Assembly (NCBI GenBank): GCA_963942565.1
Contig: OZ012684.1
Coordinates: 70,754,303-70,818,302 of the forward strand
Direction: 5' to 3'
Source of the DNA: Maea johnstoni
Lineage: Eukaryota > Annelida > Polychaeta > Spionida > Magelonidae
DNA length: 64,000 nt
Shown here in pieces: positions 51,128 to 63,476 of this stretch. Made by a program: the position numbers and the translations under genes. A model generated the notes under the pieces. The model was not told the origin of the DNA. It saw only the letters and a list, made by a program, of their open reading frames with translations, and made no database searches. Numbering within the stretch: the first letter of the stretch is position 1; every line of letters begins with the position of its first letter.

Positions 51128-51364
51128 CAGTGAAAACTCTGCTATATGAATAGAAATACCCCTTTGATGGATCTAAAGTGGGGGACACTAGGTTATAGTT
51201 CTTCCTGGTTATTTTTTTTTAATTTATGAGAAATTTAATGAGGTAAAGTATTTCAATATATGAGGTATTTATTTAATGTATCAAGAAGATATTGGACAAA
51301 TAATTGCATTCACAAAAGTTTTTTTCCTTTATTAAAGGGGTGTTCACTTACAGAGTTTTTACTG
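51128..51364. mobile_element. Tc1/mariner-type MITE, 237 bp
   Basis: Ends CAGTGAAAACTCTG and CAGAGTTTTTACTG are inverted repeats with one mismatch, with TA on both flanks. A second inverted pair (TACCCCTTT / AAAGGGGTG) lies inside. Non-coding. Confidence 0.8.
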
Positions 51365-53158
51365 TAGCATGATATGTATCTCATGTCTCTGGTTGCTACC
51401 CTAGTGAGAGTAAAAGGTATAACACCAATATGTAAATTGTGTGCTTGGTATATACTGTTTTTTATAGAAAAAATCTATAAATATATTACTTTGTTTGTTC
51501 TCTTTCAATTCCCGCCCAGACCTTGTAGGGAGAAACAAAGGTGTCATATACTCATAACTGCACCTGGCTATTTTGCTCATATTATATCACACTATGTTAA
51601 CAGACGCGTTAGTCAGAAACTCAGAATTCAAATAACAGCACTCCTTTAAATATTCTCCTGTAAAAACAAACATGCCTAGTGTTTCCAGACTGAGCTCCTA
51701 ATAACAAAAATGAAGGAGAGATCAATACAAAGCTATGCATATCGCAGTTTTTCTAATTTTTAACCTGTTCATTATCTATAACCATTTCTTTCGTTTTTTT
51801 TGTTAAAATGCAAAAGAGGTGTAACTTCAACTTTCTGATTCAATAACTTTTAAGCCAACTCAAGACAGAAAGCTGTGATGCCCTACCATCCGATATACCC
51901 TTTGCTATTTTATTTCTCAAATTTCAAGCAAATCCATTAACATTTGATACCCAAAATGCACGTTTTGGTAAAATTCAATATGGAGAAAAGGGCCAAAAAT
52001 ATTTCCTGCTTGTCTGTAAGCCTGTGGGAGCTTTAGTATTAGATGGTCTCTCACTGCTCAATGATTGCCTAGACATTCACAATTGTTCTGATTATGAGAT
52101 GTGTAGGTGTAGGTTTTAACATATGTAAGAATCTCAAACTGATCCTATATTTACAAATTAAACCCATAAGCCATCTTATTGCTTGTGCAGAATTGTAATT
52201 TGCTACAACTAACATATTTCCTTCACATTTACCCTGAAACAACCATAAACCCAACTTTTTCTGACAATGATCTAAATTCTGGATGTACATAAAAGTATAT
52301 GATATTGATCAATACTCTCGCCATCTTTTGGGGGTATTTCAAACTAGAAAACCATACTTAAGTCATCTATTGGTGGTCTTCCAAACTATGATACCAGGAA
52401 TAGATCTGAGTGTTGCACAGTACATGCCATGGTCCAATATGGGGCAGGGTGCCTTTTGTAACATCCCCTCTTTTGTTGACAAGAGTTTTGTTGGCAAGTT
52501 GCTTTTCTCTGACAAAATTGCCTTATAAACCAGTCTAAAGATCTCGCCATATATGAATGGCGGAAGGTACTATGACAAAATACTGAAATGTTACAAACAG
52601 CATTTCACGACGCTGTTTGTAACAGACAAAACATTTCTATGGAGTGGGTATAAATTTAAATGGACTTTGAATTATAAGGATATATCAACTTCAATGTTAA
52701 AGCCAACACCGCTTTATTTATAAGGAATAACACTGTACATATCAACTTCTGGTTCAAGATAGAATAACAACAATATCCAATATTCACAGTCATGTCTTCA
52801 ATATCACACTTCTACATTCGCTGTCTCTACCTAGAAACAGCATACACTGATAGCTGGAATCCGCTACATCGTCAACCTTAAAAGAGTCATTATCATACCC
52901 ATATATCAAATGTTTAATGGTTTGAGAATTACTGATAAAACTCTCAAGATTTGAACCAGACACACATGTTCACATCACCATCTGCTCACATCTTAAACGT
53001 TTTCCCAAAAACATATTTCAAAGTTTTAGGACAAGGTAAATGGGTTCCTTGGAATTGGAGGTGTTCACAGTAGAGTTATATATAGTATGTCAAAAACACT
53101 GATCCCACTCTTTAACCTCCACTGTTGATGTGTTTTGGATAAGGCTTGTAATGGTTCG
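51365..53158. other. Unassigned, with repeat fragments
   Basis: Holds a fragment of the foldback family seen at 3,490 (AAGCAAATCCATTAACATTTG near 51,925) and a relative of the ACTTTTGT palindrome array (52,440-52,530). No gene supported. Confidence 0.45.
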
Positions 53159-53159
53159 A

Positions 53160-53325
53160 AACAAATAGGGTAGGTAGGTAGGTAAAACAAATTGGATTAT
53201 TTCTTTTTTTTTAAATTGTGTTTCATGCATGTGTAATGGTCATTGGTAGTTGAAAGGGTAGGAATATCGTGAGTAAAACGTGTTAAGGTAGAGTTACAGG
53301 AAATAAACAGCGTTTTGGGCTTAAG
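53160..53325 (-). mobile_element. Reverse single copy of the 31,719 element
   Basis: GGGTAGGTAGGTAGG, CATGCATGTGTAA and GTTACAGGAAATAAACA match the 31,719-32,119 element in reverse. Confidence 0.5.
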
Positions 53326-53559
53326 CATAGTACAGATAGAAATGCATATGTTGTTTCTGATTCCAAAACATAAGAAAAAAAGAAACAATTTTGTTTTTGT
53401 CAAAGACACAGTTGATAGTGACCCCCACCTTAACAGTTAGATCAGCTACAAGTACATCAAGAGAATGGCGCATTGTTCAGCCCAGACACAACATAACGTT
53501 CTAGCTTCTGTTCAATTGGTGGAAATCTGGTACTGGTGCACATCAATGGTATGTTTGTT

Positions 53560-53680
<121 letters not shown>

Positions 53681-53985
53681 CATATTTCTCCCTGGTATGT
53701 ACTAGCCAATATCAATTCATAGAAGTATAACATACTAATTTTAACATATCATCTTACCAGAGATATAAATACTAGTACTTCACAATTATGATTAGAAACT
53801 CCCTGATCTTACAAAGATAATGACTAGATTTGTCGCTTCAATTACTTCCTGACCTTAGCCTTTTCTTACATGGACTTCTTCACGACCAATGTCATCTGGA
53901 GAATTATGATGTTTGTTTTATAAAGATTAATTTCATGAAGTATTTGTAGGAGTCTTGTTGATGATATGTGATGAACATTTATCCT

Positions 53986-54185
53986 TTAACCCTTCCAATG
54001 CTGAGGTTTACTTTCGTCTAAAGTACAACAACACAAATATCTTTGAATATCATCTAAACCCTGTCATGTTGGTATTCATTGGATAGCTCCCGCTGAGCTC
54101 TTTCAGATGAGGGTTTTAGTCATTTCTCAGGGTTTTCGCATCATTTTGTATTGGCCAAATTAGCCACCAGCAGCGTAAGGGTTAA
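53986..54185 (+). mobile_element. TTAA-type MITE, first family, intact ends
   Basis: TTAA|CCCTTCCAATGCTGAGG to CAGCAGCGTAAGGG|TTAA, 200 bp. A short deletion in the middle removes part of the GAGTACCCATTTGCC block. Inverted ends CCCTTCCAATGCTG / CAGCGTAAGGG. Confidence 0.88.
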
Positions 54186-54963
54186 ACATTCACCAAAATA
54201 TGCATGTATTTGGATGATGTGTCCAGAATGTTGATTCAGTTTTGACACATTGCAGGCAAGGGTCTATTTGGTTGAGACTTGTTCACTTGAAGTATGCTTG
54301 ATTTGGTCTTGAGGATATGAAGAACAATGCTTGCTGGCGAATGAATTCATCCCAGGTCACGACACTGGAAAACAGAGAGCAATATGAAGTGCAATATGAA
54401 CAAATCACCATCAAAGCTCGATGTAATTGTTGTATGATATTTGTAAAAATGTCAGAGCTTCGCCTTACAATTTTAGTACACTGTTGCGTCACATTTCGAT
54501 TAAGGTTCGTTGTTGTTCAACATTTTGATTTTAATGCGAGGCTGCTGCACATTTTATTCTTGGTAAATGGAGAGATATATCCTCACGTCTCTGGTATTTG
54601 GCACATTTTAAACTTAATGCAAACAATTGCCCAACAAGAAAATTACGCCTAATTTGAAATATTAAAATAGAGTGATTTAATAATCAAATATAAACAAATA
54701 TGAAACTTTACAACAGAGAATTTTTATTACATCCTGTGAAACGCAAACGTTTGACACTATGATTAGGAATGGGTTACGGGTCTGACGTGAGAGAAGGGGT
54801 ATGCATAACAGGATGGTGACACTTTTCCACAGTGCGTGCATAACTAGTTAATACAAAACACCCAAATGCCACCACTTGACGCTTGGCATTAGTTAGGTAG
54901 TGATGACGATGTCCTATAGTTGTGTGAAAACAAATCTAGGTATTAAAGGTTTCGGTAAAGTTA

Positions 54964-55331
<368 letters not shown>

Positions 55332-55339
55332 AGGGACAT

Positions 55340-56375
55340 TTATATGCGACATTCAGGAGTCCAAAGTTTTTACATAAACTAAAAACATATATTACCCATT
55401 GGCGTCAGCCCTGTAGAATGAATAAGATAATCTTACTAATGTTAGAGTAGGGTAAGAAACTAAGAATATTTAGTATTTTCAATAAGCAATTTGGCTCTTG
55501 TTCCCCAACCCTGATGACACACAATCTCTCTCAACAATATTTCCAGAAATGGGATATTTGTTTTAAGATACGTTCTAATAAATCGGTTTATGGAAAATGT
55601 GAAGTACCGGTTTAGCATGGTAATTTGAAACACACGTTTTATTTTTCGCGAATGGGAGGAATTCGAAGTAATTTCAATTACTATATGATTAGTGTGCTTT
55701 ACCACTAATGATTTCAGAGTTAAGGCTTCGTTAAGAGACGACAAACCATATGATAATGAGATATCTTCACTCTCCGCAGATATAAGTAACTGTAAAATAT
55801 GAAAAAAACACACGCTAATACGGAAGTTTGACAAAGCAGAAAGTCACCTTAGATTAAATCAAGGATATCCATGTATATGATTTCTTGAGCACAGACATGC
55901 AGTCCCGATAAAGAACATGTAATGGTCGTCCTGCAACAATGGTTCACATTCTTTAACAGTTGCCACCGTCATTATTAGCTTGCATCATTGATAAGGATTA
56001 ATCAAAAAAAAACTAAGGGAGTTCGCGTTTAATGAAATCTGCATAGTTATATTAGAAAAAGGAATTATATATATGAAAGGATCTACTAGCCTTGCTATGC
56101 GAGATTTTTGCTGAATTTATTGGATTTGGCCTGTCGCACATTTTGAGGTCGCACGCTGGCAGCCCCTGAACAGTACTTACCCTGTGTCTCTCTCATCCGC
56201 AGACATTATTATCTGAGTGTTGAGTTCTACGTGCATCTCCAGTTCTTTTGTTGCCTTCGAGCTGGGACGAACAGCAGAAGAATAACTTATAACGTATATA
56301 ACGTAATCATGAATAGAATAAATGAGAAAGAAAATGGATTTAGAATTAGAGAAGAAAATTCAAAGACACTGCAAT
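55340..56375. other. Unassigned; one open minus-strand stretch
   Basis: The minus strand is open for 124 codons at 55460-55834, preceded by a fair pyrimidine tract ending ATTTTACAG at its left side. I recognise no family in it and composition is ordinary. It could be a 3' exon of the EF-hand gene, but no supported join was found. Confidence 0.3.
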
Positions 56376-56379
56376 ACAT

Positions 56380-56412
56380 GATGTTGATGATGATGATGAT
56401 GATGATGATGAC
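56380..56412. repeat. (GAT)n microsatellite
   Basis: Eleven or so GAT triplets. Confidence 0.9.
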
Positions 56413-56604
56413 AATAAAGATGATGATGGTAGATGGAAGGTATTGTTTTACGTCGCTTTCAACCATGCACTTTAGTCTTAACGCGGCCAGAAATTCCCTT
56501 CTCTTTGCGAATATTTGCAAGGGGTCTTTCAGTTGCAGATGCGCCATAGACAGCTCTCCACAATGCCGCACATGTATATATAGCGACCAGGCCAACCCGC
56601 TAAT

Positions 56605-56683
56605 GGAGATCCAGCGGAGAGTCGAACCTGCCACCTCACGCTTGGGAGCCAGGCATCGTAGCCACTAGGCCACGGCGGATCCC
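56605..56683 (-). ncRNA. tRNA-like sequence, possible SINE head
   Basis: On the minus strand the 79-nt segment has a 7-bp acceptor-type stem (GGGATCC with GGATCTC, one G-U pair), an A-box match (TGGCCTAGTGG) and a B-box-like GGTTCGACTCT. The T-arm pairing is poor and no T-run follows, so a working tRNA is unlikely. A tRNA-derived SINE head or tRNA pseudogene fits better. It lies between two GAT microsatellites. Confidence 0.5.
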
Positions 56684-56698
56684 TACTGATGATAGTAT

Positions 56699-56699
<1 letters not shown>

Positions 56700-56741
<42 letters not shown>

Positions 56742-56856
56742 AATACTAATGATGATGATAATGATGGTGATAATAAGACTAATGATGATGATGATGATAA
56801 TAATAACAATGATAATGATGATGATGATTTTGATGATAATGATAATAATGAGGATG
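56700..56856. repeat. (GAT)n/(AAT)n microsatellite
   Basis: About 155 bp of ATG/GAT/AAT triplets with interruptions. Confidence 0.9.
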
Positions 56857-56865
56857 ATGATCGAT

Positions 56866-57085
56866 TGGGGCATCCTCTGCTAGACGACTCAACTATGAGG
56901 ACATTCCCCTTGCCAAATGGTTCAATTTAAGGAGCATTCCACTCTGCTAGAGTGCACATCCATGGTGCATCCCTATGCTAGATGGCTCATCTGTTGCGCC
57001 ACCTCCTGCTAGACGGCTTGGCATGGGGGACATCTCACATGTTAGATAGTTTAGCCATGGGGGCATACCCTTGCTAGATGTGACC
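56866..57085. repeat. Diverged ~33-37-bp minisatellite
   Basis: Six or seven units of the form GCTAGAYGGCTYAGCCATGG, GGGCATNCCCT, much drifted. Confidence 0.6.
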
Positions 57086-57162
57086 TTCAGCTCTAGATAT
57101 CTCCAGCATACCCAGTTCTTTCTTATTGCGGCAATAAACAATTGAGCAATAACTCTACCTAC

Positions 57163-57317
57163 TTTTCTGTCTTTTTCATCAAGGATGAGTACCAGCCGTG
57201 GAAGGCCATGCGTGCCTCGCCCTCAGTGATCCGCCCGTCACCGTTACGATCCAGGGATTTGAAGAGAACTGCAAGGTGGGACCTCTCTTTGGGCGTCAGA
57301 AATTCGATCAGTTCTTC
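57163..57317 (-). CDS. Single EF-hand exon, PHF24-like candidate
   Basis: A 155-nt exon (51 codons plus two bases) with acceptor CTACAG at 57317 and donor GTAGGT below 57163. It encodes EELIEFLTPKERSH, LAVLFKSL, the complete EF-hand loop DRNGDGRITEGE (Ca ligands at positions 1, 3, 5, 7, 9 and 12 all suitable), then ARMAFHGWYSSLMKKTE. From memory, the pattern (F/L)LTxKER...E(A/C)...H(G/S)W(Y/F) resembles the last EF-hand of vertebrate PHF24 (KIAA1045), where the loop is degenerate. That assignment is tentative; another EF-hand protein is possible. No other exon of this gene could be placed in the window; upstream exons would lie to the right. Confidence 0.7.
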
Positions 57318-57981
57318 CTGTAGCAAAGATACGAAAGAGCAAACGTAACAGACAGGAAAAAGATTCAAATACTTTTTCCAACAAAAATAATTCAAGCCTC
57401 GTCCCTAGACAAAAAATCACTCACGAGTGCAAGATTCCTAGTCTTTCCAACCACGAGTGTTGGAACCCGTTTCTCCCATGATAAAAAGGAGAAATATACG
57501 CGCTAATTACCGTGAAATTAGCTAATGAGACTTAGTCAGAAAAGAGCCAGCCAATGCACTAGTTCAGAAATGGTAATACGCGTGTGTTGTGACGTGCAAC
57601 GTTTGTTTCTGGCGCCAGATCACATACGTGACGTTTGTTTAAGTGCATGCACGCTTTAGTTGGGTCTACTGTTTGAGCAGCAGAAGATTCTCCGTATTTA
57701 CAAGGTCCGAATTTAATGCCTTCAAAAACACCTTTCAAAACACGTTCATGATTCTTTTCTAGTATCAACCATTAGGAAAACGCCCGAATTTTACCGCACA
57801 TACATTTTCGATCTGGTTCATGGGTGTGTATTCTAACTATTACAGGTTTTAGTAATACCTACATATTATCCTGAACAGTAAACTAAAGTGTAAAAATATA
57901 ACATCTTGTAATGGATTACCGGTATCTGCACATGGTACATGCCTCTGAGTCAAAAATCAAAGTATTCGTGCAAAAAGTACA
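57318..57981. other. Unassigned, probable intron of the EF-hand gene
   Basis: No exon, repeat or RNA was supported on either strand. Confidence 0.4.
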
Positions 57982-58052
57982 GTGGACACGCGGAGTTGAA
58001 CCACGGACCTCTCGATCTGCAGTCGAATGCTCTACCACTGAGCTATATCCCC
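57982..58052 (-). tRNA. tRNA-Cys(GCA), one acceptor mismatch
   Basis: 71 nt that fold as a cloverleaf: D arm GCTC/GAGC, anticodon loop CTGCAGA (GCA), T arm CGTGG-TTCAACT-CCGCG. The acceptor 3' strand reads TGTCCAC, giving a G2-A70 mismatch absent in sister copies. A T-run (TGTACTTTTTG) follows as a Pol III terminator. May be weakened. Confidence 0.85.
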
Positions 58053-58464
58053 TCACATTGACTATCAGGAAATCTACTATAATCATTAGATCGTAGCAAT
58101 GAACCACTTGATCAGAGGATTTTGACAAATCATTGATTAAATTTCTATTTCATATACAGGGCAGCGGCCTACATCATGTATTCTATGGTGATACATTGTC
58201 CTCTTTGATATCATAATACCAGAGCTGCAATTTGAAAAACGATTTCGACATATTAATACCAGTAAAGGATTAATTGTAAAATGTGATAGTTTATTAGAAT
58301 ATATTAGTTGACAATTTAACAAACTAATCGCTACATATCCATTTTGAAAACTGATTCCCCTGTACTGCTAAATACATTATATGTAAATATATATACACGA
58401 ATTAATTTTCCATGCAAATTTATCCAAAACGAAACGTTATCTAAACGTATAAGAAAAAAATTAA

Positions 58465-58535
58465 GGGGACACGCGGAGTTGAACCACGGACCTCTCGATC
58501 TGCAGTCGAATGCTCTACCACTGAGCTATATCCCC
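58465..58535 (-). tRNA. tRNA-Cys(GCA)
   Basis: 71 nt with all stems intact: acceptor GGGGATA/TGTCCCC, A box TAGCTCAGTGG, anticodon loop CTGCAGA, T loop TTCAACT. It is followed by TTAATTTTTTTC, a Pol III terminator. Identical over its length to the copies at 61,360 and 63,406. Confidence 0.97.
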
Positions 58536-59420
58536 TCATATGAAAAACCTCATTGCTTTATTAACTCCGTAGTATGCTAAAGCAACCACCATGGCAGCTG
58601 TTACATCTAATATCCTCTCTCATGCTTGAGTAGCAGCTGAACACAGATTTGTCTATCGGAATGTACAGAGTGGCTAAAGGTCAGAAATATCAATCTCATT
58701 GAACGTGCACATATACACACACTGAGAGCTGTCTTCTACTCCTCCACAGCAAAATGTTAAACTATCGTCTGAACATACATGAACTCATTTTTCTTATAAA
58801 AACAACTTGGGTTTGTTTGGATTTTTTTCTCCTGTTTCGCTAAAATCACAAAAAATATATAAACATTATTGTAAAACAATATTCACTTTTTTGAACGTCC
58901 CAAGCGCTGTTTAGCTGCCCGGTATTCAAATACTAGTAAAGGCTTCTCAACTCATCACGTTCATATGGCGATCGAGAGACCCTGATTTTAGAATGAAATA
59001 TACGCAAGGGAGAGAATGATAAATCAGGATCATAGACCTAGTAAACTGATAATCTAGGAGCATTTTCTTCTGTGTTGAAATGAATATAAAATGTTCTTAA
59101 GCTGAAATTGCATACGTATACCAAAAGTTTTGAATCGATTAGAGGCTGCGCCTAAATCATACAAACTTACATTTTTTCTAGTAGAGAAAGTATCTATATA
59201 TCTATTACTTCTAGTGTTCAAAAGGTTGTAATTAGTATGCGATAGCAAAAATGTAATACTATTTATTGAAATGCTCGCAGATTATGTTGAATACAATATG
59301 CTACATTCTACTTGTATGGAGACGCCGTTTATTGTTAATCAGCAAATGTTTTCAGTGAATAAAATCAGAGACATGGATTAAATTGAGATCTATGTCTCTG
59401 ATAAAATTAAAATGAATACG

Positions 59421-59441
59421 AAGGGGGCACGCTTAGTTGAA
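59421..59441 (-). pseudogene. tRNA-Cys remnant (3' end only)
   Basis: The plus-strand sequence AGGGGGCACGCTTAGTTGAA resembles the acceptor and T-arm part of the neighbouring tRNA-Cys genes. The rest is missing. Confidence 0.4.
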
Positions 59442-59597
59442 AACGAAATAAATGAAAATAAAATGAAAGATTCTTACATCCGCACAGGCTTCGCATTAGA
59501 TGAGTTAGAGTGTTAAGAAGATGCGGAAAAATAGAAGTACTCATGTTTAAATTTATTCTGTAGGAAAGCACGGATAATAACGAAGAACATACAAATT

Positions 59598-59659
59598 GCG
59601 GGACAAGCTTAATTGAACCAGGTACATCTCGCTCTGCAATCGAATGAGCTATACCCCCT
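59598..59659 (-). pseudogene. tRNA-Cys pseudogene, D loop lost
   Basis: Minus strand starts AGGGGGTATAGCTCATTCGA, so the D loop and 3' D stem are deleted. The anticodon region TTGCAGA still shows GCA, and the T arm has several mismatches (GGTTCAATT). Confidence 0.75.
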
Positions 59660-61000
59660 ATCATGCGAGATGTTCAGAACTAACTAAAACAATGTAATAG
59701 CTATAGCATCATACTGTTGAGTCAGATAAGTTTTCACTTGTAGATTCCATATGTTATTGATCAATTATAGTTCGTTATCCATACTTTTTGGTCATGTCGA
59801 GTCACAATCGTATTTCAGGACATTACTAGTATGCCTATATGGCCTGAAGGCTTCAGCTTTCAGCTTGGCCTGAGGGCCTTAAGGCTTAGCCATTCTGATC
59901 TTGCCTGAAGCAGTGAAGAATTTGGCCGGAGCCGACTGCATTACCTAGGGTCAAGTTGGTTAATACAACAGTACATGGACATCACTGTCCGCAATGGAGA
60001 ATATTCAAGGTGGCTTATGGGGTTAATTTGGTAATTAATATAGGGTCATTTTGAGATTTTAAACATAATTTAAAACTTACACCCCTAATTATACCCATAG
60101 CCAGACCATGGGGGCATCACTGGCCAGAGTAAGAGACCAAACATCTCATAAGCTCGCATAGACTTGTACACAGACAGGAAATGTGTTGGCTCTTGCCTCC
60201 ATATTGAATTTAACCAAACAGGGGCGCTTCAAACAAGCATTTGGGTATCAAATGTTAACGGATTTGCTTGAAAGTTGGTGAATGTATACAGCCAAGAGTA
60301 TTTCAGATCGGAGGGTTTCACATTTTTCTTTCAATTTTGACTTTTGTTTTTAAGTTATGCAACCTAGAAGTTGAAAATACACACTGCTCTCATTTCGACA
60401 TAATTCAGAAAGAAATGTTTGTACAATTTGAACGGAGTAAAAATTTGAAAAACTGTGATACCAATACCTCTCCACGGATCGTTTCTCTATATTTATTAAA
60501 TTTGATGGTTCCCAAGCCGTAATTGTGGATAGTAGATTCGTTCGAAAAGACTTTACATGTTGTTGTTGTTGTTTCAGTTTTTGTCCAAAACATATTACAC
60601 TCTGCTGAGAGAGTACTTAATGTGTTCCTCATCAAAAAGCCTTTCAGGCAATGCAAACTTCGAATATGCTGAACGTTCAAATAAAACAAGTGTAGGGGAA
60701 AACCGAGTCATGAAAATAAATCCCATATCAGCTACACTAAACGCATAGAACTCTTTTACGAACAATCTACGAACAATTTACGAACAATGATGACCCGAGT
60801 GCAGCATTGATTGCACTGCAGACGTGTTAATATCACTGAGCAACACAAGTATGTGCCCAATGCGCACAGATTCTATTATGATTGCAAGCTAATTGGTCCG
60901 TGACTGCACCTACCTGTTACCCTTTTCTCAGGCTACGTGTAGTCGGTGAATGGACCTAACATCAGTCAATAATTTTGCTTCTAAAACATTTTCTTTACTT
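59660..61000. other. Unassigned, with repeat fragments
   Basis: Contains a reverse fragment of the 3,490 foldback family (near 60,235) and a segment near 60,600-60,660 related to 40,620-40,690 (CCTTTCAGGCAAT). GCCTGAAGG-type direct repeats lie at 59,840-59,930. Confidence 0.45.
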
Positions 61001-61359
61001 TTCCATACCACCCCCCCCCCCCCCCCAAAAAAAAAAGAAGAAATAAAAGACCAAATTTTCCCCTTTTAACAAAAACAAATATGCCGGATTGTTTTAATAG
61101 AGGCATTCCGTATACATCTTCAAAATGATTTCATATATAGCACTGCATTTTTTTTATTTGCGACAAGTTCATATACCTGGATTGTGCTACTTTAATAATA
61201 AGTTAGCATGGGGATACTTTTTCTATTCCAAAGGGGATAAGCGTTATACTAATAATTATCTAAGCAAAATTCACACTTTAGTATTGTGAGGTATAAGTCA
61301 ATAAAATGATGTTGGTATCAGCTCTATTTCCCAGCAAACACAACAAGAAAAAAACCTAA

Positions 61360-61430
61360 GGGGACACGCGGAGTTGAACCACGGACCTCTCGATCTGCAG
61401 TCGAATGCTCTACCACTGAGCTATATCCCC
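61360..61430 (-). tRNA. tRNA-Cys(GCA)
   Basis: Intact 71-nt copy, same sequence as 58,465. A T-run (TTAGGTTTTTTTTC) follows on the minus strand. Confidence 0.97.
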
Positions 61431-61893
61431 TCGCATATTACACAAGGACTGGGCTCGACAAATGTTGTCGATCTGGATGAGTGCCAGCTGCTTCATTCCA
61501 CGAAGTTCTCACTCGAAATTGCACTGGTATGTATTTGCCTACCACAACATATTAACACACAGACTTTGCAAGTTATGTCCTTTGTCTAAAACTACCCTAC
61601 TAGGTAATTACTTGAAAAGTTGAACATATCCAAATATCAAAAATATAATTGAGACCTAAAGATTATTCCAATGGAAACCTTTTAGAATTGAACACCTGTT
61701 TATTTTAACACTTTTTTCTTAGCACCAAAGTGTTCTACTAGAGAATATGAATTTAGCTAACATTTGATTTATATAATAATTGCCATCCATTCATTATTAC
61801 TTTTATGAGCGACCCTACTGTAGCATCAATTATCCCACACAAGCTTTGTTATATAAACTTGTTCTCTTATATTAATACTAGGTTAGCGCAATA

Positions 61894-61894
<1 letters not shown>

Positions 61895-61976
<82 letters not shown>

Positions 61977-62017
61977 GCAATAATGATAACAATAATAATG
62001 ATAATAATAATATTAAC

Positions 62018-62073
<56 letters not shown>

Positions 62074-62085
62074 TAATAATAATAT
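61895..62085. repeat. (ACT)n then (AAT)n microsatellite
   Basis: About 40 bp of ACT triplets then 150 bp of AAT with GAT and AAC steps. Thr and Asn runs in the open frames are artefacts. Confidence 0.95.
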
Positions 62086-62587
62086 TGACCTTATATGTTT
62101 GCTTCTAATGCGTGTTTTACTTCTACCCCCACCCCCCCCCCCCCCCCTAACCAAAGCTTTTGAAGGCGATGTCAGACTGTTAGTTGTGAATATATGGTGG
62201 TACCATCAAAGTTCCTACCTGCCAAAATGGCCCCTTCTTCATCACCTACTGTTGGCAATTACCATTCTTAAAATATCGAATTTTCTTCACTAGGGCCTAT
62301 ACGAAAACAAAAATGTAGGATTGTCCTAACAGAGGCATTTCGTACATCTTCCCCTTCAAAATGGTATTATACATAGCACTGTACTTCACATATTGGACAA
62401 GTTGATAGATTTGTATGGTGCCACTTTGCTAATAAGTTAGCATAGGGATACTCCTTTTAAAATGTTTTTCTTTTCTTTTCGAAAGGGCAAACATCTAATT
62501 GTTATTTAAACTTTAACTCATTTCAGTACAAATTTTAGTATTTTGAACCATCTTAGAATACCACCAGACACAACATAAAAAACGTGA

Positions 62588-62658
62588 GGGGACACGCGGA
62601 GTTGAACCATGGACCTCTCGATGTGCAGTCGAATGCTCTACCACTGAGCTAAAGCCTC
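62588..62658 (-). pseudogene. tRNA-Cys pseudogene, acceptor stem lost
   Basis: The D arm, GCA anticodon and T loop persist, but the 5' acceptor strand (AGAGGCT-like) no longer pairs with TGTCCCC, and the T stem and anticodon arm each have a change (CATGG; CTGCACA loop). A T-run still follows. Confidence 0.85.
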
Positions 62659-63405
62659 TAATATACCTGCAAAAAAACATAATGTCGAACAGGTCCAGCT
62701 GCATCATACCACCAAGTTTTTACACACAATTGCGCTGTTAAATTTGGTATTGTTTTGCCTACCACAATATGTTATCACACAAATTATGCAAAATATGTCC
62801 TTTGTCGAAAACCGCATTACTAGCTACTTCCCTGAAAAGTTGAACATCTCCAAATATTAATAATATAATTGTGACCTAAAGAGTATTGCAATTCTTTTAG
62901 CACCAATGTAAACATTTAAACGTTGAACACCTATTTATTTCAACACTTTTGTCTTAGTCTTTATATACGAGTTCCACCAGCGAATAGCTGACATTTGTTT
63001 AATAGAATAATTGTTAAACAGTCAGTGTTACATTTATGAGCTACCCCGGCTATTGTTTCATCAATTATCACACACAACCGACGTTATATGAATTTGTGCT
63101 CTTATTATCAATACTAGGTTAGCGCAAACTAGAAATAATTGTAATTATGATGACGATGATTATAAATGATCATAACCTTATATTACCTTATACTTTTTGC
63201 CTCAAAAACGTGTTTTACTTTTCCATCCCCCCCCCCAAACTTGTTGAAGGCGATGTCAGACTGACTGTCAGTCCGTTAGTTGTGAATATATGGTGGTACC
63301 AACTTTTTAAAAATGTCGCTTCATTTTTATACTTTGAATTATCAGAAAGTAAAAAGACGTTTATATCATCTTAATATTGCATTAGACACAACATAAAAAA
63401 ATTAA

Positions 63406-63476
63406 GGGGACACGCGGAGTTGAACCACGGACCTCTCGATCTGCAGTCGAATGCTCTACCACTGAGCTATATCCCC
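63406..63476 (-). tRNA. tRNA-Cys(GCA)
   Basis: Intact 71-nt copy with the TTAATTTTTTTATG terminator. Same sequence as 58,465 and 61,360. Confidence 0.97.

Noticed and set aside
54317-54652. 111-codon plus-strand frame
   Set aside because: No domain, no splice signals, ordinary composition.
55460-55834. 124-codon minus-strand frame as an exon of the EF-hand gene
   Set aside because: No recognised family, and the phase-matched join to the exon at 57163 gives only a short unremarkable tail. A frame this long is within chance for 64 kb.
61805-62293. 162-codon Thr/Asn-rich frame
   Set aside because: Translation of the ACT/AAT microsatellite with unrelated ends.
62588-62658. Fifth working tRNA-Cys
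   Set aside because: The acceptor stem cannot pair and the T stem is damaged.
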